NCBI GenBank assembly: GCA_015066925.1
Contig: SVNL01000001.1
Span: 1 to 64,000, forward strand
From: Ruminococcus sp.
Lineage (GTDB): Bacteria > Bacillota > Clostridia > Oscillospirales > Ruminococcaceae
Length of the DNA stretch: 64,000 bases
Direction: 5' to 3'
The translations under genes and the position numbers were made by a program. The notes beneath the pieces are model-generated. The model searched no databases and was not told where the DNA came from. It saw only the letters and a list, made by a program, of their open reading frames with translations. Of the stretch, positions 1 through 8,190 are shown one piece after another (within the stretch, counting starts at the first letter, position 1; every line of letters begins with the position of its first letter).

Positions 1-758
1 AGGCAATTATTGCCGGAAACTGGAAAATGAATAAGACAAGACCTGAGGCTAAGGCTCTTCTCGAAGCTATCAAGCCACTCGTTGCAAATGCTGAAAACAA
101 TGTAGAGGTTATCGCTTGCGTACCTTTCACAAACCTTGAAACAGCTATCAATACAACAGCAGGTTCAAACGTAAAGATTGGTGCTGAGAACGTACACTTT
201 GAAAAGAGTGGTGCTTTCACAGGTGAAATTTCTGCTGATATGCTCGTTGAGCTTGGCGTTGAATACGTTGTAATCGGTCACAGCGAAAGAAGACAGTATT
301 TTGGTGAAACAGATGAAACTGTAAACAAGAGAACTGTTGCTGCTCTTAATGCAGGTCTTAAGCCAATCGTATGTGTTGGTGAGCTTAAGTGGGAACGTGA
401 ATGCAATATCACAGAAGAAGTTATTGCTCGTCAGATTAAGCTTGACCTCTGGTCACTTACAGCTGAACAGGTTAAGAACACTGTTATCGCTTATGAGCCT
501 GTATGGGCAATCGGTACAGGTCTTACAGCTACTCCTGAACAGGCTGAAGAGGTTTGTGCATTTATCCGTGCACAGCTTGCTAAGCTTTACGACCAGGCAA
601 CTGCTGACGCTGTAACAATCCAGTATGGTGGTTCAATGAACGCTGCAAATGCTGCTGAGCTTCTTGCTAAGCCAAATATCGACGGTGGACTCATTGGCGG
701 TGCTTCACTCAAGGCTGAAGACTTCAACACAATCGTTCAGGCTGCTGTTAACGGCTAA
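1..758 (+). CDS. tpiA: Triosephosphate isomerase (5' end outside window)
   Basis: Interconverts dihydroxyacetone phosphate and glyceraldehyde 3-phosphate in cytosolic glycolysis. The reading frame is open to the left edge (codons from base 3 read AIIAGNWKMNK), so the ATG at 27 is internal and only a few N-terminal residues are missing. The substrate-binding AGNWKMN loop with the catalytic Lys, the VIGHSERR segment with the catalytic His, the YEPVWAIGTG segment with the catalytic Glu and flexible loop 6, and the C-terminal phosphate-binding GGAS are all visible. It is probably the last gene of a gap-pgk-tpiA operon that starts upstream; a strong hairpin follows the stop. gpmI lies 1 kb downstream. 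Identity is secure. Confidence 0.97.
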   Translation, partial: AIIAGNWKMNKTRPEAKALLEAIKPLVANAENNVEVIACVPFTNLETAINTTAGSNVKIGAENVHFEKSGAFTGEISADMLVELGVEYVVIGHSERRQYFGETDETVNKRTVAALNAGLKPIVCVGELKWERECNITEEVIARQIKLDLWSLTAEQVKNTVIAYEPVWAIGTGLTATPEQAEEVCAFIRAQLAKLYDQATADAVTIQYGGSMNAANAAELLAKPNIDGGLIGGASLKAEDFNTIVQAAVNG

Positions 759-767
759 TATAAGTTC

Positions 768-790
768 GGGCGGATGTTATCCGCCCATAT
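768..790 (+). terminator. Intrinsic terminator after tpiA
   Basis: An 8-bp perfect stem GGGCGGAT/ATCCGCCC (768-775 and 779-786) with a 3-nt loop lies 10 bases past the tpiA stop. The following tail (ATATATTTG) is only moderately T-rich. Confidence 0.75.
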
Positions 791-845
791 ATTTGTACTA
801 AACTTGTTAAACAAGAAATAAATATCGAAAAACGATAAAAAATCA

Positions 846-874
846 TTGACAAATAATAAATAGTGTGTTATACT
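846..874 (+). promoter_or_regulatory. Sigma-A promoter for the 926 gene
   Basis: TTGACA (846-851), 17-bp spacer, TATACT (869-874). It shows that the membrane protein gene between tpiA and gpmI is transcribed on its own. Confidence 0.8.
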
Positions 875-884
875 ATAGTCATAG

Positions 885-899
885 ACAGGAATTTCCTGT
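885..899. promoter_or_regulatory. Palindrome at the transcription start (possible operator)
   Basis: ACAGGAA-T-TTCCTGT, 7-bp perfect arms around one central base, starts about 10 bases after the -10 box. The placement just past the start site fits a repressor operator. No regulator is assigned. Confidence 0.45.
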
Positions 900-925
900 A
901 TTCACTGTATTAATGAGGTGATTTT

Positions 926-1696
926 ATGACTGATAGTAAAAAATGCAGATCTCGATTTTTTTTATTAAATCTAATTATAGCATGTTGTTATATCTTTTTA
1001 GGCGGAGCTCTTTTAACAATAGCTGTTATAGGGATTGTAAAATATCTTTATATTCCGTTTATTTTGCTTAATATATTTCTTGCGTTTTTTTATAAAAAAT
1101 ACAAAGAATACGGAACATATAAAAAGGCAGTAATAATACTACGAACTGTTGCTGTGATATTTACTCTTTTCTGTATTTCATTGCCGATAGTATGTATCAG
1201 ATTTGAAAATAGCAAGATAATGTATCAGCCAAAGAAAATGGTCTTTTCATACGGAGTGCGTGTATATAGTGAAAAAACCATGAAAAGGTTTCCGAAAAAT
1301 CTTCCTGAAAAATGTGAAGATTATTATTTCAAAACAGAGCCTTGTATGCCTGCACAGGATTATTCACCTACTGCATATCTTTCATTTTATACCGATACAG
1401 ATGCTATTAAAGAACTTGAAAGGAATTGCAGAGAAAATGACGGATTTATTCCTGAATGTGAAATAACCTATGAAGAATATTTTGAAGAGAACGAAGAGCA
1501 CTATGAAGGCGATTTGAAAATTATTATGTTAGTTTACCTTCAGAAGAGAGGCTTGCCGCCCAATGTTTATCATCGATTGAGCGATAAAAAACAAGCAGAA
1601 CTTGATAAAGACACGATTATTTATAATTTCAGTGAAAGCAATAAATATGGATATGCTTTCGATTACGACAGCGGATTAGTTGTTATGTGGGGATAA
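926..1696 (+). CDS. Unknown membrane-anchored protein
   Basis: 256 residues, not recognised. The N-terminal 100 residues hold about three hydrophobic segments (roughly 10-38, 40-58 and 67-90) separated by short basic loops. A soluble region of about 160 residues follows, rich in Glu, Tyr and Lys and probably extracytoplasmic. A GAGGTG ribosome site lies 6 bases before the ATG. The gene has its own consensus promoter with a palindrome at the start site and sits between two glycolytic genes that are usually adjacent, so it looks like an insertion into a core cluster. No enzyme motif is seen and no function is proposed. Confidence 0.7.
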   Translation: MTDSKKCRSRFFLLNLIIACCYIFLGGALLTIAVIGIVKYLYIPFILLNIFLAFFYKKYKEYGTYKKAVIILRTVAVIFTLFCISLPIVCIRFENSKIMYQPKKMVFSYGVRVYSEKTMKRFPKNLPEKCEDYYFKTEPCMPAQDYSPTAYLSFYTDTDAIKELERNCRENDGFIPECEITYEEYFEENEEHYEGDLKIIMLVYLQKRGLPPNVYHRLSDKKQAELDKDTIIYNFSESNKYGYAFDYDSGLVVMWG

Positions 1697-1738
1697 AATC
1701 CTACAATTTAATATTAATTATATACAGGAGGACAATTT

Positions 1739-3247
1739 ATGTCTAAAAAACCGGTAGCACTTATTATTATGGACGGCTTCGGATATAATGCCGAGGATTA
1801 CGGTAACGCAATCACAGCCGCAAATACACCTAATATTGACAAATATATGAAAGGTCCGAACACTATTATCGGTGCAAGCGGACTTGATGTAGGACTTCCG
1901 GACGGACAGATGGGTAACTCTGAGGTTGGTCATACAAATATCGGTGCAGGAAGAATTGTTTACCAGATGCTCGTAAAGATTTCAAAGTCAATCAAGGACG
2001 GCGATTTCTTCGAAAATAAGGCTCTCGTAGCTGCAATGGAAAACTGTAAGAAGAATGGTTCTGCACTTCACCTTATGGGACTTCTTTCGCCAGGTGGCGT
2101 TCACAGTCATACAGAGCATCTTTACGGACTTCTTGAAATGGCAAAGAGAAACGGACTTGAAAAGGTTTACGTTCACGCATTTTTAGACGGACGTGACGTT
2201 CCTCCTTCATCAGCTGCAGAGTTTATGGAAGAGGCTGTTGCAGAAATCAACAAAATCGGTGTAGGCTCAGTTGCAACAATTGCAGGACGTTTCTACGCTA
2301 TGGATAGAGATAATGCTTGGGATAGAGTTGAAAAGGCTTATAAGGCACTCGTATTTGGCGAGGGCGTTAAGGAATCTGATCCTGTACAGGCTATTAAGAA
2401 CTCTTACGCTAATGAGGTTACAGACGAGTTTATGCTTCCAACTGTTGTTGACGAGAATGGTAAGATTTCTGAAAATGACAGCGTTGTATTCTTCAACTTC
2501 CGTCCTGACCGTGCAAGACAGATTACAAGAGCTTTCGTTGATACAGAATTTACAGGCTTTGAAAGAGCTTATTTCCCTATACATTTTGTATGTATGGCAC
2601 AGTATGATGCTGCTATGCCTAATGTATCTGTTGCGTTCCCACCTGAAGCACTTACAATGACACTTGGTGAATATCTCGCAAAGCTTGGCAAGACTCAGCT
2701 CAGAATTGCAGAAACACAGAAGTATGCTCATGTAACATTCTTCTTCAACGGCGGTGAAGAAAAGCAGTTTGACGGTGAGGATAGAATTCTTATAAAATCT
2801 CCTGACGTTGAAACATTTGATATGAAGCCTGAAATGAGTGCATTTGAGGTTACAGATGCTGTTGTTGATGCTATTGAAGCTGATAAGTATGATGTAATTA
2901 TTCTCAATTATGCAAACTGTGATATGGTTGGACATACAGGTATTTTTGATGCAGCAAAAACTGCTGTTGAGGCTGTTGATACATGCGTTGGAAGAATGGT
3001 AGACGCAATTATGGCAAAGGGCGGTGTTGCTCTTATTACCGCAGACCACGGTAATGCAGATAAAATGTATGAGCCTGACGGAAGCGCATTTACTGCTCAT
3101 ACAACAAATCCTGTACCATTTATTGTTGTTGGTGAAGATTGTGAGCTTCGTGAGGGCGGTGTTCTTGCAGATATTGCTCCAACAATTCTCAAGCTTCTTG
3201 ATGTTCCACAGCCTGCTGAAATGACAGGTAAATCGCTTATAAAGTAA
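1739..3247 (+). CDS. gpmI: 2,3-bisphosphoglycerate-independent phosphoglycerate mutase
   Basis: Converts 3-phosphoglycerate to 2-phosphoglycerate in glycolysis, using two Mn ions and a phosphoserine intermediate. The 502-residue length matches the family. The N-terminal LIIMDGFGY metal site, the MGNSEVGH segment with the nucleophilic Ser, the FLDGRDVPP substrate loop, the FNFRPDRARQ motif and the C-terminal metal ligands in NCDMVGHTG and TADHGNAD are all present. AGGAGG precedes the ATG. It belongs functionally with tpiA but is separated from it by the 926 gene. A good terminator follows. Confidence 0.97.
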   Translation: MSKKPVALIIMDGFGYNAEDYGNAITAANTPNIDKYMKGPNTIIGASGLDVGLPDGQMGNSEVGHTNIGAGRIVYQMLVKISKSIKDGDFFENKALVAAMENCKKNGSALHLMGLLSPGGVHSHTEHLYGLLEMAKRNGLEKVYVHAFLDGRDVPPSSAAEFMEEAVAEINKIGVGSVATIAGRFYAMDRDNAWDRVEKAYKALVFGEGVKESDPVQAIKNSYANEVTDEFMLPTVVDENGKISENDSVVFFNFRPDRARQITRAFVDTEFTGFERAYFPIHFVCMAQYDAAMPNVSVAFPPEALTMTLGEYLAKLGKTQLRIAETQKYAHVTFFFNGGEEKQFDGEDRILIKSPDVETFDMKPEMSAFEVTDAVVDAIEADKYDVIILNYANCDMVGHTGIFDAAKTAVEAVDTCVGRMVDAIMAKGGVALITADHGNADKMYEPDGSAFTAHTTNPVPFIVVGEDCELREGGVLADIAPTILKLLDVPQPAEMTGKSLIK

Positions 3248-3263
3248 TTCAATATAATAATAT

Positions 3264-3297
3264 AGCAGTCATTTGTAAAAAATGGCTGCTTTTTTTG
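3264..3297 (+). terminator. Intrinsic terminator after gpmI
   Basis: 11-bp stem AGCAGTCATTT/AAATGGCTGCT (3264-3274 and 3280-3290, one T-G pair) with a 5-nt loop, followed by seven T. Confidence 0.9.
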
Positions 3298-3326
3298 TTG
3301 ACTATATAAAAAAAAAGTGGTATAAT
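3298..3326 (+). promoter_or_regulatory. Sigma-A promoter for glmM
   Basis: TTGACT (3298-3303), 17-bp spacer, perfect TATAAT (3321-3326). It begins directly after the T-tract of the gpmI terminator. Confidence 0.85.
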
Positions 3327-3399
3327 GAACTTGTGTGATTAATATATTACAATAATTTTAATATTAATATATAAAAACATTTGAAAGGAATTATTATAA

Positions 3400-4788
3400 A
3401 TGGGCAGATATTTTGGTACAGACGGTTTCAGAGGAACCGCTAATGTAAATCTTACAGCAGACCATGCGTTTAAAGTAGGCAGATTTCTCGGTTGGTATTA
3501 CGGAGAATTAAAAAAGCAAAATGGTGATTATTCTGCACCGAAAATTATTATCGGTAAGGATACAAGACGTTCAAGCTATATGTTTGAATATTCTCTTGTT
3601 GGTGGTCTTACAGCTTCGGGTGCTGACGCTTATCTTCTTCACGTTACAACAACTCCATCTGTTGCATATATTACAAGAGTCGATTCATTTGACTGCGGTA
3701 TTATGATTTCTGCAAGTCATAATCCTTACTATGATAACGGATTGAAGCTTCTTAACAGCCACGGCGAAAAAATGGATGAGGATACTATCGCTCTGATTGA
3801 GGATTATATCGACGGAAAGCTTGACGTTTTCGGTAAAACATGGGAAGAAATTCCATACGCAAAGGATAGCGAAATCGGTTGTACAGTTGACTATGTATCA
3901 GGCAGAAACCGTTATATCGGTTATATTATTTCACTCGGTATGTACTCATTCAGAGGAATGAGAATAGGTCTTGATTGTGCAAACGGAAGTGCATGGAATC
4001 TTGCTAAGGCAGTATTTGACGCACTTGGTGCAAAGACATATGTAATTAATGCTTCACCTAACGGAATTAACATTAATAACAATGCCGGATCTACTCATAT
4101 TGAGGGCTTACAGAAATTCGTTGTTGAGAATAAACTTGACGCAGGCTTTGCTTATGACGGAGATGCTGACAGATGTCTTTGTGTAGACGAAAACGGTAAT
4201 ATTATTACAGGTGACCATATTCTTTACATATACGGAAGATATATGAAGGAAAGAGGAAAGCTTATTACAAATACGGTTGTTACAACTGTTATGTCAAATT
4301 TCGGACTTTATAAAGCATTTGACAAAATCGGTGTTAATTATGCGAAAACAGATGTCGGCGATAAGTATGTATATGAATATATGAAGGAAAATGGCTGTAG
4401 AATAGGCGGTGAAGAATCAGGTCATATTATCTTCTCAAAATATGCAACAACAGGTGATGGAATTCTCACTAGCATAAAGATAATGGAAGTAATTATGGCA
4501 TCAAAGAAGAAGCTCAGCGAGCTTGCTGCACCATTCAAGGTTTATCCTCAGGTTCTTGTTAATGTAAAGGTAAAGGATAAGGAAGCTGCGGAAAATGACA
4601 GTGATGTTCAGGCTGCGGTTGAAGAAGCTGCAAATCAGCTTGGTGATTCAGGAAGAATACTCGTCCGTCAGAGTGGTACAGAGCTGCTTATAAGAGTAAT
4701 GGTTGAAGCTAAGGACGAAGAAACCTGCAATAAGCATGTTAACTATGTGGTTGACGTAATTAAGAAAAAAGGTCATACAGTAGAGTAA
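3400..4788 (+). CDS. glmM: Phosphoglucosamine mutase
   Basis: Converts glucosamine 6-phosphate to glucosamine 1-phosphate, the step before UDP-GlcNAc for peptidoglycan. The 462 residues start with the typical GRYFGTDGFRG. The phosphoserine loop ISASHNP puts the active Ser at residue 106. The metal loop YDGDADRC, the sugar-binding GGEESGHII and the C-terminal phosphate-binding RQSGTELLIRV follow; the usual RPSGTE has Q for P here. GlmM is favoured over a phosphomannomutase because the GEESGHIIF...TTGDG and SGTE...IRVMVE signatures are GlmM-like. It has its own promoter and terminator, so it is monocistronic. Confidence 0.93.
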   Translation: MGRYFGTDGFRGTANVNLTADHAFKVGRFLGWYYGELKKQNGDYSAPKIIIGKDTRRSSYMFEYSLVGGLTASGADAYLLHVTTTPSVAYITRVDSFDCGIMISASHNPYYDNGLKLLNSHGEKMDEDTIALIEDYIDGKLDVFGKTWEEIPYAKDSEIGCTVDYVSGRNRYIGYIISLGMYSFRGMRIGLDCANGSAWNLAKAVFDALGAKTYVINASPNGININNNAGSTHIEGLQKFVVENKLDAGFAYDGDADRCLCVDENGNIITGDHILYIYGRYMKERGKLITNTVVTTVMSNFGLYKAFDKIGVNYAKTDVGDKYVYEYMKENGCRIGGEESGHIIFSKYATTGDGILTSIKIMEVIMASKKKLSELAAPFKVYPQVLVNVKVKDKEAAENDSDVQAAVEEAANQLGDSGRILVRQSGTELLIRVMVEAKDEETCNKHVNYVVDVIKKKGHTVE

Positions 4789-4826
4789 TACTCATATAAA
4801 ACAATCTATGGTAGAATGTAAATTCA

Positions 4827-4866
4827 ATACGCCCCTTGTCTATTTGACAGGGGGCGTATCATTTTA
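4827..4866 (+). terminator. Intrinsic terminator after glmM
   Basis: 14-bp stem (4827-4840 paired with 4846-4859, one T-G pair, 5-nt loop) built on ACGCCCC/GGGGCGT, then CATTTTATT. Confidence 0.88.
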
Positions 4867-4906
4867 TTACATGGCATACTATTGTTATTAACAGATGAAA
4901 TAGCAA

Positions 4907-4940
4907 TTACCCATAACCATTGCTGAATAGTTATGGGTAA
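4907..4940. repeat. Inverted repeat between convergent genes
   Basis: Perfect 11-bp arms TTACCCATAAC/GTTATGGGTAA with a 12-nt loop, 47 bases past the stop of the minus-strand SseB-like gene. On the plus strand it is followed by a T-rich stretch. It may serve as a second terminator for either direction. Confidence 0.5.
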
Positions 4941-4987
4941 CACTTAATTTTTAATAGCAAATAGGATTATATCGTCTATATACTCCT

Positions 4988-5758
4988 TTATTTTGTATAG
5001 AAAGGAGGAGTACTGTCAGCAACGTTTTTACCAAGACCTGAATCTGCAGGAACGATATCAATAAACATATTACCAAGGTGTGGATTTGCGGCATCTGCAA
5101 TAGCAGGGAACACTTCGTCCATATTTCCATTGAAATCAACAGCAAGCAAATAGCTCTGGGCATTATTTTCTCTAATCATCATACGGAAATATGCTTTTTC
5201 AACGCTTGGTTCGTTAGCAAGATGAGCCTTTATAGCTTCAAGCATTTCTGTTGGTGTTTCTTCAGGAGTGACAATTCTGATTTTTTCACCCTCTTTAAGA
5301 GTTCTTTTAGCAGAACCGTTCTTGTAAATACTTTTCTGAATAGCAAGTTCTTCTGCCATTCTGTTATCAATAATAAGGTTATGAGTAAATGGGTCGATTA
5401 CCATACCTGCAAAATCATTTGATTTTGAAAGCATAGCGGCATATTCATCAAAGCCGAGAGAAATAGTCTCGCCTTTATAATCTTTTTGCCATTTATAAAG
5501 CTCGTCCATTGAAGTGAATGCAGGAAAGAAAGCCTGGTCCTTATCATTTTTAATCATACTGAATTTAATTCTTGTGTTATGATTAGGATTTTTGAGTGTT
5601 TTAGCTTCTTCAGGATTTATTTCTGTTACTTCTGCGGGAATAATAAATTTTGCATTTGTAACAATTTCTTCAAGAACAGCTTCCTGAGTTTGTTCGTTAG
5701 TATTTTCTCTCATTTTACTAATTAAGTCTAAAAGAACTGAGTTGTTGATTTCAGCCAT
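4988..5758 (-). CDS. SseB-like (enhanced serine sensitivity) protein
   Basis: About 256 residues with two parts. An N-terminal SseB-type domain contains FFPAFTSMDELYKW and FAGMVIDPFTHNLI. A C-terminal SseB domain contains VEKAYFRMM, SYLLAVDFNG, the HLG...FIDIVPADSG segment and a terminal PPFY. The biochemical function of the family is unknown; the name comes from an E. coli serine-sensitivity phenotype. The ATG at 5758 is chosen because GGAGG lies 8 bases upstream. An in-frame TTG at 5773 would swallow that ribosome site. The protein is soluble with no signal peptide. A TATACT -10 box and a 9-bp inverted repeat lie just upstream. Confidence 0.8.
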   Translation of the reverse strand: MAEINNSVLLDLISKMRENTNEQTQEAVLEEIVTNAKFIIPAEVTEINPEEAKTLKNPNHNTRIKFSMIKNDKDQAFFPAFTSMDELYKWQKDYKGETISLGFDEYAAMLSKSNDFAGMVIDPFTHNLIIDNRMAEELAIQKSIYKNGSAKRTLKEGEKIRIVTPEETPTEMLEAIKAHLANEPSVEKAYFRMMIRENNAQSYLLAVDFNGNMDEVFPAIADAANPHLGNMFIDIVPADSGLGKNVADSTPPFYTK

Positions 5759-5788
5759 TTGTATATCCTCCAAAAAATAAATATAAGT

Positions 5789-5822
5789 ATAGCAAACGAA
5801 AAATTTATTTTGAGTTTGCTAT
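5789..5822. repeat. Inverted repeat over the SseB-like gene promoter region
   Basis: ATAGCAAAC (5789-5797) and GTTTGCTAT (5814-5822) are perfect 9-bp arms around 16 A/T-rich bases. On the minus strand the proximal arm overlaps a TATACT -10-like hexamer (5787-5792), which suggests an operator. A second stem-loop with 14-bp arms and two G-T pairs lies at 5886-5917. Confidence 0.4.
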
Positions 5823-5972
5823 TTGCCGATTGCATAGAGCAAGTCTTAATTTGCGTATATGCAGGGCAATTAAAACTAAATTTTATAGCTAACGTCAAAT
5901 TATTTTGATGTTAACTATAATTATATCATATTTTTTGCTAAATGGCAACAGATTTTATGTAAAATAATATTA

Positions 5973-6004
5973 AAAGCGGTTATTTTAAAGAATAACCGCT
6001 TTTA
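5973..6004 (-). terminator. Terminator after the pseudokinase gene
   Basis: Perfect 13-bp arms AAAAGCGGTTATT/AATAACCGCTTTT with a 6-nt loop, 15 bases past the minus-strand stop. The arms supply a U-run in either direction. Confidence 0.85.
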
Positions 6005-6018
6005 TGTGTATAAATGAA

Positions 6019-8013
6019 TTATTGTTGCTCGTTGTTATTGTTTTCTTCCACGTTGTTTTCAGGTGGAGGAGCAACGGGCTGTTCGTTGTTCTGAGGAGGC
6101 TCAGTCGGAGCTTCGGTAGGAGGCTCGGTCGGAGGAGGCGGTGCTGTAGTAGTTGTTGTAACTACAGGTGTAGTAACAGCTTCGGTTGTAGTAACTGTGG
6201 TAGTTGTAGTAGTGGTTGTTGTTGCATCCTTGATAACAAAGTAAACCATAAGCTTTTCGCCTGAAGAAATGTTTACTTTATTGCCCGGAGAAGTCTTTTC
6301 GCCTCTTACTTCAATTCTTGTAATTGAATTTGCAGTTCCGTTTCCTGAGGTATCCTCAACGAGCTGATACGGAACGCCTGCTTCGGTAAGCATACTTTCA
6401 TACTGAGTAACAGTATAGCCCTTATAATCAGGGATAACAGCTTCAGCAGGTCCCTTACTTACCTTAACCTTAACAATAGTTTCTCCTTTTTTGAATGGAG
6501 CGCCCGGAGCGAGATCCTGTTCGAAAATCTGACCTTTTTCGTAATTGTCGTTATATTCCTCTGTTTTTTCAAGAGTGAAGCTTTCGGAATATTTTTGCTG
6601 AGTAATATCAAAGAATTTACCTTTAAGGTCAAGCATTGTGCTGTCAAATAATTCTGTAGTTTCCTCAGTAGTACCCGGGATTACGTTATCAGGAACAGAG
6701 GAAGAGATAAAACTGTTTGATGAATCCTGATCTTCATTTCCGCCCATAACGTTTATAAAGGCAACAATTGCAATCAGAAGTATAGCCAGAAGCAGAACAC
6801 CTATGATTACAGGAGTTTTAAAGCGGTCAATAGTACTTACGCTTTCATATTCATAATCATTATCATCATAATAGCTGTTGTTGCGGTTATTATGTTGATT
6901 ACCGTTCTGATGTTGCGGCTGGTGATATTGATTATGGTGATTATTGTTATTATTTGATGTCTGCTGAGGTTTTGCGTAAGAAATCTGGGTTGTATGAAGC
7001 ATATCCTCATTATGAACAGGAGTTTTTGGATATACAGGCTTTACCTCTTCAGGTTCATCGAAAAGCTTTGTAACGAGTTCGGTAATAGTCTGAATTCTGT
7101 CACGTCCTGAAAGATTAAGACCTTCCATAATAACTCTTGAAACGTGCTGAGGAATATTTTTATTAAGTACAGACGGTTCGCAGAGTGTATCATCTTGCAA
7201 ACGGCTTGCTGCGTCGAGAGGCATACAGCCTGTAAGAACACGATAAAGAAGTGCTGAAACGCCATAGACGTCAGTCCATGACCCCTGACGGCTGCTTGTG
7301 CTTGCTGAATACTGTTCAGGAGCAGAATAGCCTTTGAAGAGTTCATATTCAAGACCTGCATCAGCGGTTCTTACAGAAGAAACGCAAAATCCTGATAATT
7401 TAAGCTCGCCGTTTTCGGTAACATAAATAGTTTCAGGGCTGATAGCTCTGTGAATTATACCTGCATTATGTATAATGCCGATTGTAGTGAAAAGCGGAGG
7501 AAAAATTTTTCTTACCTTTTCCCAAGAAAGCTCGCCTGCGTTATCCTTAATATAATCAAGAAGCTTAATACCCTCAACGTATTCTGATACGGTATAAGTG
7601 GTATTATTTTCTGCGAACATATCTATTGTAGGTATAATATTAGTATTGTTTCTGAATCTTGCAAGCGACTTGTTAAGCTCAGTAAATTCAGCCATAAAAG
7701 CTTTATATTTAGCAAGATTATTATAATTTACGCTTATAACGGGTTTATTTTTTACACGAGTACAAAGTGTAGCAGGCATGTATTCTCTGATGAGGACTTT
7801 ACAGCCCATATTCTTGTCATAAGCGGTGTAATTGGCACCTTCACCGTTATAGCCGATAAGAACACCGACGATATATCGGTCGTGGAGTATGGTTCCGGGA
7901 GCTATATAAGTTGGATTATGTGGTGTATCATAAAGGTAACCGCATCTTGGACATTCATTTTTATGAGCGTCATAATATTCCAAGCAATTATAGCACATTT
8001 TATTTTCTCCCAA
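6019..8013 (-). CDS. Membrane PASTA-domain protein with degenerate Ser/Thr kinase domain (predicted pseudokinase)
   Basis: 664 residues. An N-terminal zinc ribbon (CYNC...CPRC, 7-24) is followed by an Hanks-type kinase fold (about 40-320), an Asn/His/Gln-rich linker (350-390), one transmembrane helix (401-423), two PASTA-like repeats (about 463-597) and a Thr-rich then Pro/Glu-rich tail (597-664). All three catalytic signatures are altered: the VAIK-type lysine is Arg76 (VLIRE), the HRD loop is HRA (188-190) and DFG is SGF (207-209). The surrounding fold markers GYSAPEQY and WTDVYG are intact. I infer a non-catalytic muropeptide or lipid II sensor. A TTG start at 8013 is used because AAGGAGG sits 7 bases upstream; an in-frame ATG at 7998 is the alternative. 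Confidence 0.85.
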   Translation of the reverse strand: MGENKMCYNCLEYYDAHKNECPRCGYLYDTPHNPTYIAPGTILHDRYIVGVLIGYNGEGANYTAYDKNMGCKVLIREYMPATLCTRVKNKPVISVNYNNLAKYKAFMAEFTELNKSLARFRNNTNIIPTIDMFAENNTTYTVSEYVEGIKLLDYIKDNAGELSWEKVRKIFPPLFTTIGIIHNAGIIHRAISPETIYVTENGELKLSGFCVSSVRTADAGLEYELFKGYSAPEQYSASTSSRQGSWTDVYGVSALLYRVLTGCMPLDAASRLQDDTLCEPSVLNKNIPQHVSRVIMEGLNLSGRDRIQTITELVTKLFDEPEEVKPVYPKTPVHNEDMLHTTQISYAKPQQTSNNNNNHHNQYHQPQHQNGNQHNNRNNSYYDDNDYEYESVSTIDRFKTPVIIGVLLLAILLIAIVAFINVMGGNEDQDSSNSFISSSVPDNVIPGTTEETTELFDSTMLDLKGKFFDITQQKYSESFTLEKTEEYNDNYEKGQIFEQDLAPGAPFKKGETIVKVKVSKGPAEAVIPDYKGYTVTQYESMLTEAGVPYQLVEDTSGNGTANSITRIEVRGEKTSPGNKVNISSGEKLMVYFVIKDATTTTTTTTTVTTTEAVTTPVVTTTTTAPPPPTEPPTEAPTEPPQNNEQPVAPPPENNVEENNNNEQQ

Positions 8014-8064
8014 AGCATTTCCTCCTTAAAATTTATTAAACAGTGTTACAACTGTCCATTATTT

Positions 8065-8093
8065 ATTTTATCAGTAATAAAGGCGAATGTCAA
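8065..8093 (-). promoter_or_regulatory. Sigma-A promoter for the pseudokinase gene
   Basis: On the minus strand TTGACA (8093-8088), 17-bp spacer, TAAAAT (8070-8065), 52 bases before the chosen start. This separates the kinase-like gene from the murD operon upstream. Confidence 0.8.
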
Positions 8094-8190
8094 CCTTTAA
8101 AACAAATATATAACCTAATATTATCAATTTTGTATTTGTTTTGTAAACATTTAATCTAAAGATTACAGCAAACAAACATTTTGTAACTTT

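Noticed and set aside
2267-3100. Long 277-codon open frame on the minus strand inside gpmI
   Set aside because: It is antisense to a fully conserved enzyme, is Cys/Ser/Asn-rich as expected from a reversed coding frame, and has no ribosome site.
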